A DNA stretch of 64,000 nt from Terriglobia bacterium (GCA_020072845.1 JAIQGF010000001.1:124001-188000); one strand, 5' to 3'; counted from the first letter of the stretch, positions 45,365-53,714 are shown. Translations and numbers: made by a program. Notes: a model not told the origin generated them from the letters alone.

Positions 45365-46411
45365 ATGCTAAGAACTGCGACCGTCCTCACGCTCTTACTA
45401 TCTGCCGCCCTGCTCGCCCAGTCGCCTTCCCCGCAAGACCTGCGCACGCCGGAAGAAAAGCACCTGCGCAACCTCCGCCAATTGACCTTCGGCGGCGAAA
45501 ACGCCGAAGCCTACTTCAATTCCGACGGCTCCAAGCTCATCTTTCAGTCCCGCCGCGGCGACCTGAAATGCGACCAGATCTTCACCATGAACACCGACGG
45601 CTCCGACGCCCACATGGTTTCCACCGGCCGCGGCCGCACCACCTGCGCCTACTTCTTCCCCGACGGCAAGCACATCCTCTACTCCTCCACCCACGCCGCC
45701 GCGCCCGAATGTCCGCCGCCGCCCGATTGGTCCAAGGGCTACCGCTGGGCCATCTATCCCACTTACGAAATCTACGTCGCCAACCCCGACGGCAGCGCTC
45801 CCCACGCCCTCACCCACAACCGGGGCTACAACGCCGAATCCACCATCTCCCCGGATGGACGCAGGATCGCCTTCACTTCCACCCGCAACGGCGACTTGGA
45901 TATTTACGTGATGAACAGCGACGGCACCCACGTCCGCCAGCTTACCCACGAACTTGGCTACGACGGCGGCCCGTTCTGGTCGCGCGATGGCAAGTGGATC
46001 GTCTATCGCGCCTATCACCCGGAAACCAAGGAAGAGATTGCCGATTATCAGGACTTGCTGAAGCAGAACCTGATTCGCCCCACGCGCCTCAACCTCTGGG
46101 TCATGCGCGCCGACGGCAGCCAGAAGCGCCAGATCACGCACAACTCCGCCGCCAACTTCGCGCCTTATTTTTTTCCCGACGGCAAGCGCATCATCTTCAG
46201 CTCCAACCTGGTGGATGGCGGCGGCATGGGCAACTTCGAGCTTTTCGCCGTCAACGTGGACGGCTCCAACCTGGAGCGCATCACCTACAGTCCCGCCTTC
46301 GACGGCTTCCCCATGTTCAGCCCCGACGGCAAGAAGCTCGTCTTCTCCTCCAACCGCAACGCCAGCCGCCCCCACGAAACCAACGTCTTCATCGCCGACT
46401 GGGTGGAGTGA
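45365..46411 (+). CDS. TolB-like WD40/PD40 beta-propeller protein, exported
   Basis: A 348-residue exported propeller. After the signal peptide (LRTATVLTLLLSAALLAQS) there are six blades of the PD40 type, each with F-S-x-D-G-x-x-I-x-F-x-S (FNSDGSKLIFQS, FFPDGKHILYSS, ISPDGRRIAFTS, WSRDGKWIVYRA, FFPDGKRIIFSS, FSPDGKKLVFSS) alternating with D-I-Y-V-M-N-x-D-G segments. TolB itself is larger and belongs to the Tol-Pal system, which is not here, so this is a TolB-related protein, perhaps peptide- or carbohydrate-binding. It is followed by a hairpin element. Confidence 0.9.
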   Translation: MLRTATVLTLLLSAALLAQSPSPQDLRTPEEKHLRNLRQLTFGGENAEAYFNSDGSKLIFQSRRGDLKCDQIFTMNTDGSDAHMVSTGRGRTTCAYFFPDGKHILYSSTHAAAPECPPPPDWSKGYRWAIYPTYEIYVANPDGSAPHALTHNRGYNAESTISPDGRRIAFTSTRNGDLDIYVMNSDGTHVRQLTHELGYDGGPFWSRDGKWIVYRAYHPETKEEIADYQDLLKQNLIRPTRLNLWVMRADGSQKRQITHNSAANFAPYFFPDGKRIIFSSNLVDGGGMGNFELFAVNVDGSNLERITYSPAFDGFPMFSPDGKKLVFSSNRNASRPHETNVFIADWVE

Positions 46412-46421
46412 GCCGGTGCTT

Positions 46422-46448
46422 CACATCTGCCTGCAGTTGGCAGATGTG
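46422..46448. repeat. palindromic hairpin repeat (cacatctgcc), copy 2
   Basis: CACATCTGCC at 46422-46431 pairs with GGCAGATGTG at 46439-46448 around TGCAGTT. Loop and stem are the same as in 47005-47035. It lies 11 bases past the TolB-like stop, so it could be a terminator. Confidence 0.85.
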
Positions 46449-46501
46449 GAACTTTGCGGGAATCAGTGGTGAAAAGAGACTGATAACGCCGGCGGCTGCG
46501 C

Positions 46502-46831
46502 CTACGCGACGTCCTCTCGATCCTCAATGGCGGGCCAAACCTGGAGAACTGAACTCAGCTTCGTCGCCTCCAGCGCCTGCCGGACCCGCATCGAGGGATT
46601 GATGATCTCGATTGTGCGATTCCCATCCTCCGCCCATTTTTCCAATGCGGCCAAAACTCCCAATCCACCTGCGTCAATGGACTCAACCCCGCTGAGGTCG
46701 ATCTGAAGATGGCGTTTGTCTTGCGATTTCGCTGCCCGCAGCAGGTCATCGGCTCCGTCGCCGCGAACGATTCGGCCCGAACAGCGCAATACGGCAAGAT
46801 GCGGATAGTTCCGGATTTCCAGCGTTATCAC
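46502..46831 (-). CDS. STAS-domain protein, anti-sigma antagonist-like, lacking the phosphorylated Ser
   Basis: A 109-residue STAS domain (ITLEIRNYPHLAVLRCSGRI, then LQIDLSGVESIDAGGLGVLAAL). In SpoIIAA the loop is D-S-S-G-L-G and the second serine is phosphorylated. Here it is D53-A54-G55-G56-L-G, so the phospho-acceptor is glycine and the usual switch is missing. It might bind its partner constitutively. No anti-sigma kinase or sigma factor gene is adjacent, so the partner is elsewhere. It lies between two copies of the hairpin repeat. Confidence 0.9.
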   Translation of the reverse strand: MITLEIRNYPHLAVLRCSGRIVRGDGADDLLRAAKSQDKRHLQIDLSGVESIDAGGLGVLAALEKWAEDGNRTIEIINPSMRVRQALEATKLSSVLQVWPAIEDREDVA

Positions 46832-47004
46832 TTGGCACTCCCATGCTGTTTGCAGGCTTGCTCATACAGGTGAATACGAATTTTCAGAACGGGTAGTTCG
46901 AAATCAGATCGATCTATGTATTAGACGTTTCCGCGGTCCGGAAGTTTTTAAAATTGATTGGGGACGGGTGAAGAATTTGGTACGTCTCCCTGGAGCGCAG
47001 GTGC

Positions 47005-47035
47005 CCCACATCTGCCTGCAGTTGGCAGATGTGGG
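47005..47035. repeat. palindromic hairpin repeat (cccacatctgcc), copy 3
   Basis: CCCACATCTGCC at 47005-47016 pairs perfectly with GGCAGATGTGGG at 47024-47035. Its loop, TGCAGTT, is identical to copy 2. It is 17 bases beyond the stop of the minus-strand lipoprotein gene. Confidence 0.85.
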
Positions 47036-47051
47036 ACCTTGCTCAACGCAA

Positions 47052-47873
47052 TCACTGTTGTGAAACCGGCGCCGGCTCCGCTTTCGGACTCTCCGCCACG
47101 GCTGCGGCGGGCTTTTCCGTTGACGGCTGAATTTTCACCGTCCTCAGAATTCCATCCAGGCGGCGCAGCACCTGGTCGGGATTCACTTCCCGGACCAAGC
47201 CGCCGTCATTGCTGGTCTTCACTCCCACCTCCAGCTCATAGCAGGTGCCGTTGGTGAAGGTCACATACTGGCGCAGTTTGGCTGCCTGACCGCGGCCGCC
47301 GCTGTCGGTCTCCACCCAGCGGAATTCCACTCCGTTGATGGTCTCCGTCTCCAGCTTGGCATCGTTACCAGGATTGAGCACCGACTCGCATTCCTGCTGG
47401 TTCAGGTCCTGGTTCAGGCTGAGGGTGAAATACCCGCTTTCGTAGTCGGTGTCGGAATAAAACCCCTTGGGAATTTCGACCCTGGCCAGCGTGAACTGGC
47501 CTTCATGACCGTCGGATTTCGGCCGCAGCGAATCGCCACCGTTGGCAACCGCTCGCGCGCTGACAAACGAGTACTGCCACGGGTAGACAAACGAAACTCC
47601 GTAATCGCGGCTGCGGTAGACGATCGGCTGCGCTGCCGACGGCTTCGTAGACCTTTTTTTGCTGACCGCCACCGGCGCCGGCTGTTCGACGACGGGTGCG
47701 CCGGATTGAAGCACCACCGGGTGCAGGCTTGCGCTCACCGGCATGGACGAAGACGAACTCACAGCCGGCTTCGACCGGGTGGAGCAGGCGACGGTAGTCA
47801 CAGCAAGAGTGCCGAGCAGGATCGCTGCGCCGATCTTGCCAATGGATGTTGCGAGGTGCGTGTTGGCTTTCAT
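47052..47873 (-). CDS. putative lipoprotein with Ser/Pro-rich linker
   Basis: A 273-residue exported protein. ATG 47873 begins KANTHLATSIGKIGAAILLGT, followed by LAVTTVACSTRSKPAVSSSSS. The C after VTTVA is a probable but non-ideal lipobox cysteine. A Ser/Pro/Ala-rich linker runs to about residue 80. The folded part (about 85-255) reads VYRSRDYGVSFVYPWQYSF and CESVLNPGNDAKLETETINGVEF, which is reminiscent of PsbP/Mog1-like modules that bind small ligands. The tail is Pro/Ala/Lys-rich. The frame is open to 48176 but that part has no signal or similarity. It is divergent from the Sel1 gene, and the CRP-type site in between may act on both. Confidence 0.8.
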   Translation of the reverse strand: MKANTHLATSIGKIGAAILLGTLAVTTVACSTRSKPAVSSSSSMPVSASLHPVVLQSGAPVVEQPAPVAVSKKRSTKPSAAQPIVYRSRDYGVSFVYPWQYSFVSARAVANGGDSLRPKSDGHEGQFTLARVEIPKGFYSDTDYESGYFTLSLNQDLNQQECESVLNPGNDAKLETETINGVEFRWVETDSGGRGQAAKLRQYVTFTNGTCYELEVGVKTSNDGGLVREVNPDQVLRRLDGILRTVKIQPSTEKPAAAVAESPKAEPAPVSQQ

Positions 47874-48049
47874 AACGGCCTCCTTGGCCGCTGGTGGGAG
47901 TGCAAACCGCGGTCCAGCGCACGCCGCATTGATTGCCGGTGGGTTACGCGTTTCGGCGCACAGGATGATTGTGTTCGCCCTGACACGGTGTGGCCGCAAG
48001 TACACGCCACCCGGAGGATCAGGTTCGGTCGGAACGCGTCCCAAACCGA

Positions 48050-48102
48050 TGTGAGCCATCTCACATTTTCGTTTGACATGCTTTGTGCGGGCGGAATACT
48101 GT
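48050..48102 (+). promoter_or_regulatory. perfect CRP-type operator followed by a sigma-70-like promoter
   Basis: TGTGAGCCATCTCACA at 48050-48065 is a perfect TGTGA-N6-TCACA palindrome. TTGACA at 48073-48078 is a perfect -35 box, and TACTGT at 48097-48102 a -10 box after an 18-base spacer. The operator centre is about 16-20 bases upstream of the -35 box, so an activator or repressor could act there. The promoter would drive the Sel1 gene at 48232 with a 120-base leader. Confidence 0.65.
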
Positions 48103-48231
48103 GCTCGCAAGTGGGGTCTTGTTCCGCGGTACTTTTCATTTTTCCCTGACTCGCATTCGTCCTCGATTGGCAACATTTTTCCGGTCTTGATGCGCGGCGC
48201 GTGGGGCGCCGGGCAAAGTGGGTGGGGGATA

Positions 48232-49209
48232 ATGCGGCTAAAATCGGCAGTACTCGCGGTATTGGCGCTCAGCGCCGGCGCGATGGCGCAGCTGAGCGCA
48301 CCGGCAGTTCACGTCTCGCCAAGGATTTCCAACCTGCTGAAGAAAGCGGAACAGGGCGATGCAATCGCGCAATTTACCCTGGCGCGCGACTACCAGGAAG
48401 GGCGCGAGGTCGGCCAGGATTACGCCGAAGCGCTGAAATGGTACCAGCGCGCGTCCGACCGCGGCGAGCCGGCGTCGCAATGCAATCTCGGGCGGATGTA
48501 TGCCGACGGCGCGGGCATCGCGCGCGACGACGCCACCGCCGTCAAGTGGTACATGCGCTCGGCGGTGCAGCAATACCCGCCGGGCATGACCAACCTGGGC
48601 TACATGTACGCCACCGGGCGCGGCATCGCGCAGGACTACCAAGCCGCGGTGCGCTGGTACCGCAAAGCGGCGGAGAAGGACTACGCGCCGGCGCAGTCCA
48701 ACCTTGGCTACATGTACGCGCAGGGCTGGGGCGTGGTGCAGGACGATCGCGAAGCGGTGCGGTGGTACGGGAAAGCGGCGCACCGCGGCTTCGCGCCCGC
48801 CCTCGACAACCTCGGGGAAATGAAACTGCACGGCCGCGGTGTGGCGCAAGACGTCGCCGAGGCGATCCGCCTGTTCCAGAAAGCGGCGGCGCTGGGCTCG
48901 GCGGGCGCAGCCAACAACCTCGGCTGGTGCTATGAGCACGGCACAGGCGTGGCGCTCAGCCTCGCCGAGGCCGTGAATTGGTACCGCAAAGCGGCGGAGG
49001 CAGGTGTGGCCGAGGCGCAGTACAATCTCGCCATCCTTTACCTGGAAGGACGCGGCGTGGCGCAGAGCGACAGCGAAGCGCAGGCATGGTTCGCCCGGGC
49101 AGCGCAGCGCGGATACCGCCCGGCGCGCGAGCCTGCTGCCATGGCGGCGAACGGCACTGCGCACTTCGATTCCAACGCCGATATCCAGGCGGATTTCAAG
49201 GGGCCTTAA
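48232..49209 (+). CDS. Sel1-repeat (SLR/TPR-like) exported protein
   Basis: A 325-residue exported protein. The signal peptide is RLKSAVLAVLALSAGAMAQ. Residues about 40-300 contain seven Sel1 repeats of 36 residues with the pattern A-x-x-x-L-G-x-M-Y-x-x-G-x-G-x-x-x-D-x-x-x-A-x-x-W-Y-x-K-A-A (for example YMYATGRGIAQDYQAAVRWY and LYLEGRGVAQSDSEAQAWF). Sel1 proteins scaffold other proteins. ATG 48232 is preceded by GGGTGGGGGATA. The gene is preceded by a perfect CRP-type operator and promoter, suggesting control by a Crp/Fnr protein. Downstream it overlaps by four bases an unknown minus-strand frame. Confidence 0.93.
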   Translation: MRLKSAVLAVLALSAGAMAQLSAPAVHVSPRISNLLKKAEQGDAIAQFTLARDYQEGREVGQDYAEALKWYQRASDRGEPASQCNLGRMYADGAGIARDDATAVKWYMRSAVQQYPPGMTNLGYMYATGRGIAQDYQAAVRWYRKAAEKDYAPAQSNLGYMYAQGWGVVQDDREAVRWYGKAAHRGFAPALDNLGEMKLHGRGVAQDVAEAIRLFQKAAALGSAGAANNLGWCYEHGTGVALSLAEAVNWYRKAAEAGVAEAQYNLAILYLEGRGVAQSDSEAQAWFARAAQRGYRPAREPAAMAANGTAHFDSNADIQADFKGP

Positions 49210-49409
49210 GCCAGACTGGTGCCGCTGGGATCGGGCCGCTGGATGAAGTGGTTGGGCGCGTTCAGCAGCAGGCGATCAACCGCGCCCACCAGCGCCGCTT
49301 CCCCGTCTTCCAGTCTCACCATCGCATCCACCACGACGCCAAAGGGCAGGTCGCCCCGGCAGATCAGGGCTGGCGGCGCGCGGCGACTTTCCTGTGCGCG
49401 TGAGGATTG
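49206..49409 (-). other. orphan reading frame, possible fragment (about 60 codons)
   Basis: On the minus strand, an open frame runs through the tyrA stop region to TAA at 49206-49208. It reads ALICRGDLPFGVVVDAMVRL and then EDGEAALVGAVDRLLLNAPN, HFIQRPDPSGTSLA. The composition looks protein-like, but there is no plausible start upstream except GTG or ATG inside (residues VVDAM). It is possibly the 3' end of a gene whose beginning is lost, or a short overlapping gene translated together with tyrA. No family was recognised. Confidence 0.3.
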
Positions 49410-49411
49410 CG

Positions 49412-50257
49412 CTACGGTTTGCGGAAGCGGCGGGCGATGTCGAATTCCGCTTCCAGTTCGCGGCTTCGAAGGTTATCGCGCAGATGCGCCAGGCGCTGCT
49501 CCAGGCACAGCAGCGCTTCCTGGATATTGGCGGTGTTGGTCAGCGCAATATCGCGCCACATGCTGTACGGACTTTGCGCCAAGCGGGTCATCTCGCGCAG
49601 CGCGCGCCCGCCGATCGCCTCCAGCTCAGGGTCGTTTCCGAATTCATCGCGTAACGTGGCGGCGAGGGCGGTGGAAAGCATCTGCGGCAGGTGGCTGATC
49701 CAGGCGCAGATGCGGTCGTGACGCTCCACGTCCATCGCCAGCGCGCGCGCGCCGATGCGCTCGATCCACTGCACGTATTCGCCCAGGCGGCCGCGGCGGA
49801 TGTCCTGGCCGGGCAGCGGCGTGAACAGCCACACCGCGCCGGTGAAAAGACTGGCGTCAGCCTGCTCGATTCCGCTGTTCTCTTTCCCTGCCATGGGATG
49901 ACCGGCAAGAAAACGCTCCCCCACGCGATCGCCGAAGATGTCGCGGGCGCGGGCGATGACGTCGGCCTTGGTGCTGCCGACGTCGGTGAACAGCGTGTCG
50001 GAAGGCGCCAGCGGGCCGAGACGCTCCAGCAGATCCATGATCGGGCCGACGGGCGTGGCGAGGACGACGACCTCGCTGTTGGCGCAAGCTTGCGCCGGAT
50101 CGTCGAAGCCGGTGTCAATGACGCCGCGCGCTTTGGCTTCGGCGAGGACCGGCGGGCGATCGCAGCCGATAATGCGCCCGAGGAAACCGTGGTGCTTGAG
50201 CGCAAGCGCCAACGAGCCGCCGATCATGCCGGTGCCGACGATGGTGAGCTGGCGCAC
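49412..50257 (-). CDS. tyrA: prephenate dehydrogenase
   Basis: A 281-residue enzyme that converts prephenate to 4-hydroxyphenylpyruvate in tyrosine synthesis. The NAD site is RQLTIVGTGMIGGSLALAL at the start, with G-x-G-x-x-G. Further motifs are LATPVGPIMDLLERL, DVGSTKADVI, FLAGHPMAGKENSGI (the H-P-M-A-G-x-E-x-S-G signature) and ISHLPQMLSTALA. The length is that of the monofunctional group without ACT domain. It is on the same strand as the aromatic operon but separated from it by the plus-strand fusion gene. A ccacagaggacacgg repeat lies upstream of its start. Confidence 0.96.
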   Translation of the reverse strand: MRQLTIVGTGMIGGSLALALKHHGFLGRIIGCDRPPVLAEAKARGVIDTGFDDPAQACANSEVVVLATPVGPIMDLLERLGPLAPSDTLFTDVGSTKADVIARARDIFGDRVGERFLAGHPMAGKENSGIEQADASLFTGAVWLFTPLPGQDIRRGRLGEYVQWIERIGARALAMDVERHDRICAWISHLPQMLSTALAATLRDEFGNDPELEAIGGRALREMTRLAQSPYSMWRDIALTNTANIQEALLCLEQRLAHLRDNLRSRELEAEFDIARRFRKP

Positions 50258-50265
50258 AAGTGCGA

Positions 50266-50390
50266 TTTAACCACAGAGGACACGGAGTAGGGAGAAGAAA
50301 GGCTTCGGGCTTCGGGCTTCAGGCTTTGGGCGACCGAAATTCCAGCCGCAGAGCGGCGGAATTCGTTAGCCCACCGCGGCAGCGGTGGGA
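50266..50390. repeat. mixed repeat block with GC palindrome
   Basis: Right before the tyrA start on its strand are ccacagaggacacgg and ggcttcgggcttcgggcttc units (50268-50330). At 50371-50390 there is a perfect palindrome CCCACCGC-GGCA-GCGGTGGG. The long frame of the next gene is open through this block but it does not look coding. Confidence 0.7.
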
Positions 50391-50519
50391 AAAGTGGATC
50401 AATATCGCGGAGCGCCAGTGGCGCGGCACCGTTCTTGCACATACTCTTCCGTGCTGGACTACCAGCGTACGTGCCTCCGCCGCTCAATCTCGGATACAGT
50501 TGGCACACGAGGCGCTGAA

Positions 50520-52397
50520 TTGCAGACGGCGGAAGAGCAACCTGAAAAGCCGCTGATGGTGTTCGATGGGGACTGCGGATTCTGCCGCGCCTGGATCGAG
50601 TACTGGAAGGAACTGACCGGAGAGCGCGTGGCGTATGCGCCGTTTCAGGAGGCGGCGGCGCAATTTCCAAACGTGCCCCGCGAGCAGTTCGCCGAGGCAG
50701 TACAGATCTTTCTTCCCGACGGCCAGCAGCGCAGTGGAGCGCACGCGGCGCTCACCGCGAGGGCGATTGGAGACAAGACCTGGCTGCTGTCGGCGTACGA
50801 GCATGTGCCGGGATTCGCGGCGGTTGCGGAAGCAGCGTACAGGACGATCGCGGCGCATCGCTCCGCCGCGTACACCATCACAAAACTGCTGTGGGGCGCT
50901 CCGGTGCGGCGCGTGACGTATGCGCTGGCGACCGAGCTGTTCCTGCGCGCGCTGGGGATCATCTACCTGATCGCGTTCGTTTCGTTCGGCGTGCAGGCTT
51001 CGGGGCTGATCGGAAGCAACGGGATTGATCCGGTCGCGGAAACCATCGTCGCGGTGAAACGGTACTACGGCGACGCCGCCTTTCGCGCGCTTCCCAGCGT
51101 GTTCTTCCTCAACTCCAGCAACTGGTTTGTGGCCGCGGTGTGGATCGCGGGCGCGGCGCTGGGAATACTGTTGACGCTGGGAGTCGCGCGGCGTGCGGCG
51201 TGCCTGGGCGCATTCATCCTGTATCTGTCCATCGTGACGGCAGGGCAGGCGTTCATGAGCTTTCAATGGGACGCGCTGCTGCTGGAGGCGGGCTTCCTGG
51301 CGATTTTTCTCGGCTGGTCGAACCTGGCGCCGTGGATGTTCCGCTGGCTGCTGTTCCGGCTGATGTTCATGTCGGGAGTGGTGAAGCTGGCGAGCGGCGA
51401 CCCAAGCTGGCGCACGCTGACAGCCATGCGTTACCACTACTGGACGCAGCCGCTGCCGACGCCGCTGGCCTGGTACCTGCACCAATTGCCGGCGTGGTTC
51501 CAGAGCTGCAGCACGGCCGTGGTGCTGGCGGTCGAACTGGGAGCGCCGTTCCTGATCTGGTTTCCGCGGCGGGTGCGATTGCTGGCGGCCGGCATCCTGA
51601 TCCTGTTCCAGGTGCTGATCATGCTGACGGGCAATTATGCGTTCTTCAACCTGCTGGCGATCGCGCTGTGCCTGTGGCTGGTGGATGACCAGCGGCTGGG
51701 ACGGAACACCCCCACCCTGTCGCTCCAAAGCCAGCGACAAGGGTGGGGCAACCGCGCGATTGATGAGTTTGTGGCGCGGGCGCGCAAGCGATGGTTGGAG
51801 CGGACGAAAAGCGTGCCGCGGGTGGCGATTGGGACCGGAGTCGCGATCTTGATTTTGTTCGTCAGCATCGGCGAGGTCACCGGGCCGGTCCTGCACTGGA
51901 GGCCGCCGGGAGCGGACGCGGCGCTGGGATCGCTGGCGCCGTTTGAAATCGTGAATTCCTACGGCTTGTTCGCGGTGATGACCACGACGCGCATGGAGAT
52001 CGTGATCGAAGGATCGAGCGACGGCGTGACCTGGCAGGCGTATGAATTCAAGTACAAGCCGGGAGACGCGAAGCGGCGTCCGGCATGGGTGGCGCCGTAC
52101 CAGCCGCGTCTGGACTGGCAGATGTGGTTCGCGGCGCTGGGGAACTACGAACAGAATCCGTGGCTGCTGCGCTTCATGCTGCGGCTGCTGCAGGGATCGC
52201 CGGAGGCGACCCGGTTGTTGGGCTGGAACCCCTTTGCCCAAGCTCCGCCGGTGTACGTGCGGGCGCTGGTGTACGAGTACAGGTTTACCAGTTGGCCGGA
52301 GCGCAGTGCGACGGGAGCGTGGTGGAAACGGGAGTACCGAGGGTTGTATCTGCCAGGTCTGACGCGCGAGGATTTTGCGCGGGCGGGGATGCAATAG
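50520..52397 (+). CDS. fusion of DCC thiol-oxidoreductase domain and lipase-maturation-factor-like membrane protein
   Basis: A membrane protein of about 625 residues. The N-terminus has a DCC domain (about residues 14-130) with the motif FDGDCGFCRAW, a putative thiol redox C-x-x-C, and LLSAYEHVPGFAAV. Residues about 150-520 have eight or more hydrophobic segments matching the lipase maturation factor family (FQWDALLLEAGFLAIFLGW, SGDPSWRTLTAMRYHYWTQP), and the C-terminal soluble part is also LMF-like (GLFAVMTTTRMEIVIEGSSD, LDWQMWFAALGNYEQNPWL). The fusion suggests redox-assisted folding of an exported enzyme. TTG 50520 with GAGG upstream is my start; GTG 50385 and ATG 50556 are alternatives. 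Confidence 0.88.
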   Translation: MQTAEEQPEKPLMVFDGDCGFCRAWIEYWKELTGERVAYAPFQEAAAQFPNVPREQFAEAVQIFLPDGQQRSGAHAALTARAIGDKTWLLSAYEHVPGFAAVAEAAYRTIAAHRSAAYTITKLLWGAPVRRVTYALATELFLRALGIIYLIAFVSFGVQASGLIGSNGIDPVAETIVAVKRYYGDAAFRALPSVFFLNSSNWFVAAVWIAGAALGILLTLGVARRAACLGAFILYLSIVTAGQAFMSFQWDALLLEAGFLAIFLGWSNLAPWMFRWLLFRLMFMSGVVKLASGDPSWRTLTAMRYHYWTQPLPTPLAWYLHQLPAWFQSCSTAVVLAVELGAPFLIWFPRRVRLLAAGILILFQVLIMLTGNYAFFNLLAIALCLWLVDDQRLGRNTPTLSLQSQRQGWGNRAIDEFVARARKRWLERTKSVPRVAIGTGVAILILFVSIGEVTGPVLHWRPPGADAALGSLAPFEIVNSYGLFAVMTTTRMEIVIEGSSDGVTWQAYEFKYKPGDAKRRPAWVAPYQPRLDWQMWFAALGNYEQNPWLLRFMLRLLQGSPEATRLLGWNPFAQAPPVYVRALVYEYRFTSWPERSATGAWWKREYRGLYLPGLTREDFARAGMQ

Positions 52398-52435
52398 GCT
52401 GCAGGCTTCAGGCGCCAGGCGCAAGGCTGAGGACT
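52395..52435. repeat. taggctgcaggcttcaggcgcc repeat at stop
   Basis: The TAG stop of the fusion gene is the beginning of ggctgcaggcttcaggcgccaggcgcaagg. Same family as 26878-26912 and 50296-50330. Confidence 0.7.
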
Positions 52436-52623
52436 TAGATTGTTGTGTCCAAGTCAATGCAGGTGGCCGCCGCAGCCAAATCCCGCGCAAGGCAGTTTTC
52501 TTCTTTGGCGGCGCGGTCATCCAATTCGGCGAAGTAATGGGATGTCTCCCTCGCCAGACGTCCGCGGTCATTAAGATCGTCTTTCATCCGTCCTTCTGAA
52601 TTCTTTCCCAGCGCGTCCCCTGG
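52436..52623. other. 188-base gap with no recognised gene
   Basis: Between the fusion gene and aroF (convergent). I see no terminator of note, RNA gene or coding pattern here beyond short chance frames. Confidence 0.5.
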
Positions 52624-53643
52624 TCAGGCGATGGTGCGCCCCACCGCGGGGGCGATGATGCGCAACTGGTCCATCAGCTCAGCGAATTGCTTCGGGTAGA
52701 GCGACTGAGCACCGTCGGAGAGCGCCTTGTCGGGATTGCTGTGCACCTCGACGATGATGGCGTCGGCGCCGGCGGCGACGGCGGCGCGGGCCATGGGAGC
52801 GACTTTGTCGCGGCGTCCGGTGCCGTGCGAGGGATCGCCGCAGATGGGCAGGTGCGAGAGCTTGTGCACGATGGGAATGGCGGAGATGTCCATGGTGTTG
52901 CGGGTGTAGGTCTCGAAGGTGCGGATGCCGCGCTCGCAGAGGATGATGTCGTAGTTGCCGCCGGCCATGATGTATTCGGCGGAGAGCAGCATCTCCTCGA
53001 TGGTGGCGGCGATGCCCCGCTTCATCATCACCGGCTTGCGCACCTTGCCGAGTTCGCGCAGCAGGTTGAAGTTCTGCATGTTGCGCGCTCCCACCTGCAG
53101 GATGTCAACGTAGGGGAGCATGAGCGGGATCTGGGAAATTTCCATGACCTCGCTGATGACCAGCAGATGGTATTTTTCGCCCGCTTGCTTGAGCAGCTTG
53201 AGGCCCTCTTCGCCCATGCCCTGGAAGGAATACGGGGAAGAGCGCGGCTTGAAAGCGCCGCCGCGCAGCACACGCGCGCCGGCTTGCGAGATCTGCTCGG
53301 CGGTGGAGAAGAGCTGCTCGCGCGATTCCACCGAGCACGGGCCGGCCATCACCAGGACCTTGTCGCCGCCGACGGTGAGGCCGTTGGGCAACTTGACCAC
53401 CGTGCCTTCCGGCCGGAAATGCCTGGCGACAAGCTTGTACGGCGCGCTGATGCGATGCACGAGGTGCACGCCGTCGAGGACTTCGAGATCGCGGGTGTCG
53501 AAGTCATTGCGCGCGCCCACCGCGCCGAGCACGGTGTGACGTTCGCCGGTCGAGCGGTGGACGGAGAACCCGAGGCCGACAAGGTGCTCAATGACGTTCT
53601 GGATCTGCGGTTCGCTGGCGCCTTCCTGCATAGTCACAATCAT
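52624..53643 (-). CDS. aroF: 3-deoxy-7-phosphoheptulonate (DAHP) synthase, type I-beta with N-terminal regulatory-like domain
   Basis: A 339-residue enzyme for the first step of the shikimate pathway. Residues about 1-70 form a ferredoxin-like domain (IVTMQEGASEPQIQNVIEHL), as in Thermotoga-type DAHP synthase. The catalytic barrel follows, with VMAGPCSVESREQL, FKPRSSPYSFQGMGEEGL, ILQVGARNMQNFNLLRELG, PVMMKRGI, LCERGIRTFE and PICGDPSHGTGRRD, which match the metal- and phosphoenolpyruvate-binding residues. It lies last in the operon trpC to aroF. Start ATG 53643 is preceded by a cagctatcag-like repeat. Confidence 0.95.
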   Translation of the reverse strand: MIVTMQEGASEPQIQNVIEHLVGLGFSVHRSTGERHTVLGAVGARNDFDTRDLEVLDGVHLVHRISAPYKLVARHFRPEGTVVKLPNGLTVGGDKVLVMAGPCSVESREQLFSTAEQISQAGARVLRGGAFKPRSSPYSFQGMGEEGLKLLKQAGEKYHLLVISEVMEISQIPLMLPYVDILQVGARNMQNFNLLRELGKVRKPVMMKRGIAATIEEMLLSAEYIMAGGNYDIILCERGIRTFETYTRNTMDISAIPIVHKLSHLPICGDPSHGTGRRDKVAPMARAAVAAGADAIIVEVHSNPDKALSDGAQSLYPKQFAELMDQLRIIAPAVGRTIA

Positions 53644-53714
53644 ATGAAAAGAGCTGTCAGGTATCAGCCTTCAGCTACAACCTCCTGGTCCCGTGATGGT
53701 GGCGTGCTGCGTCA

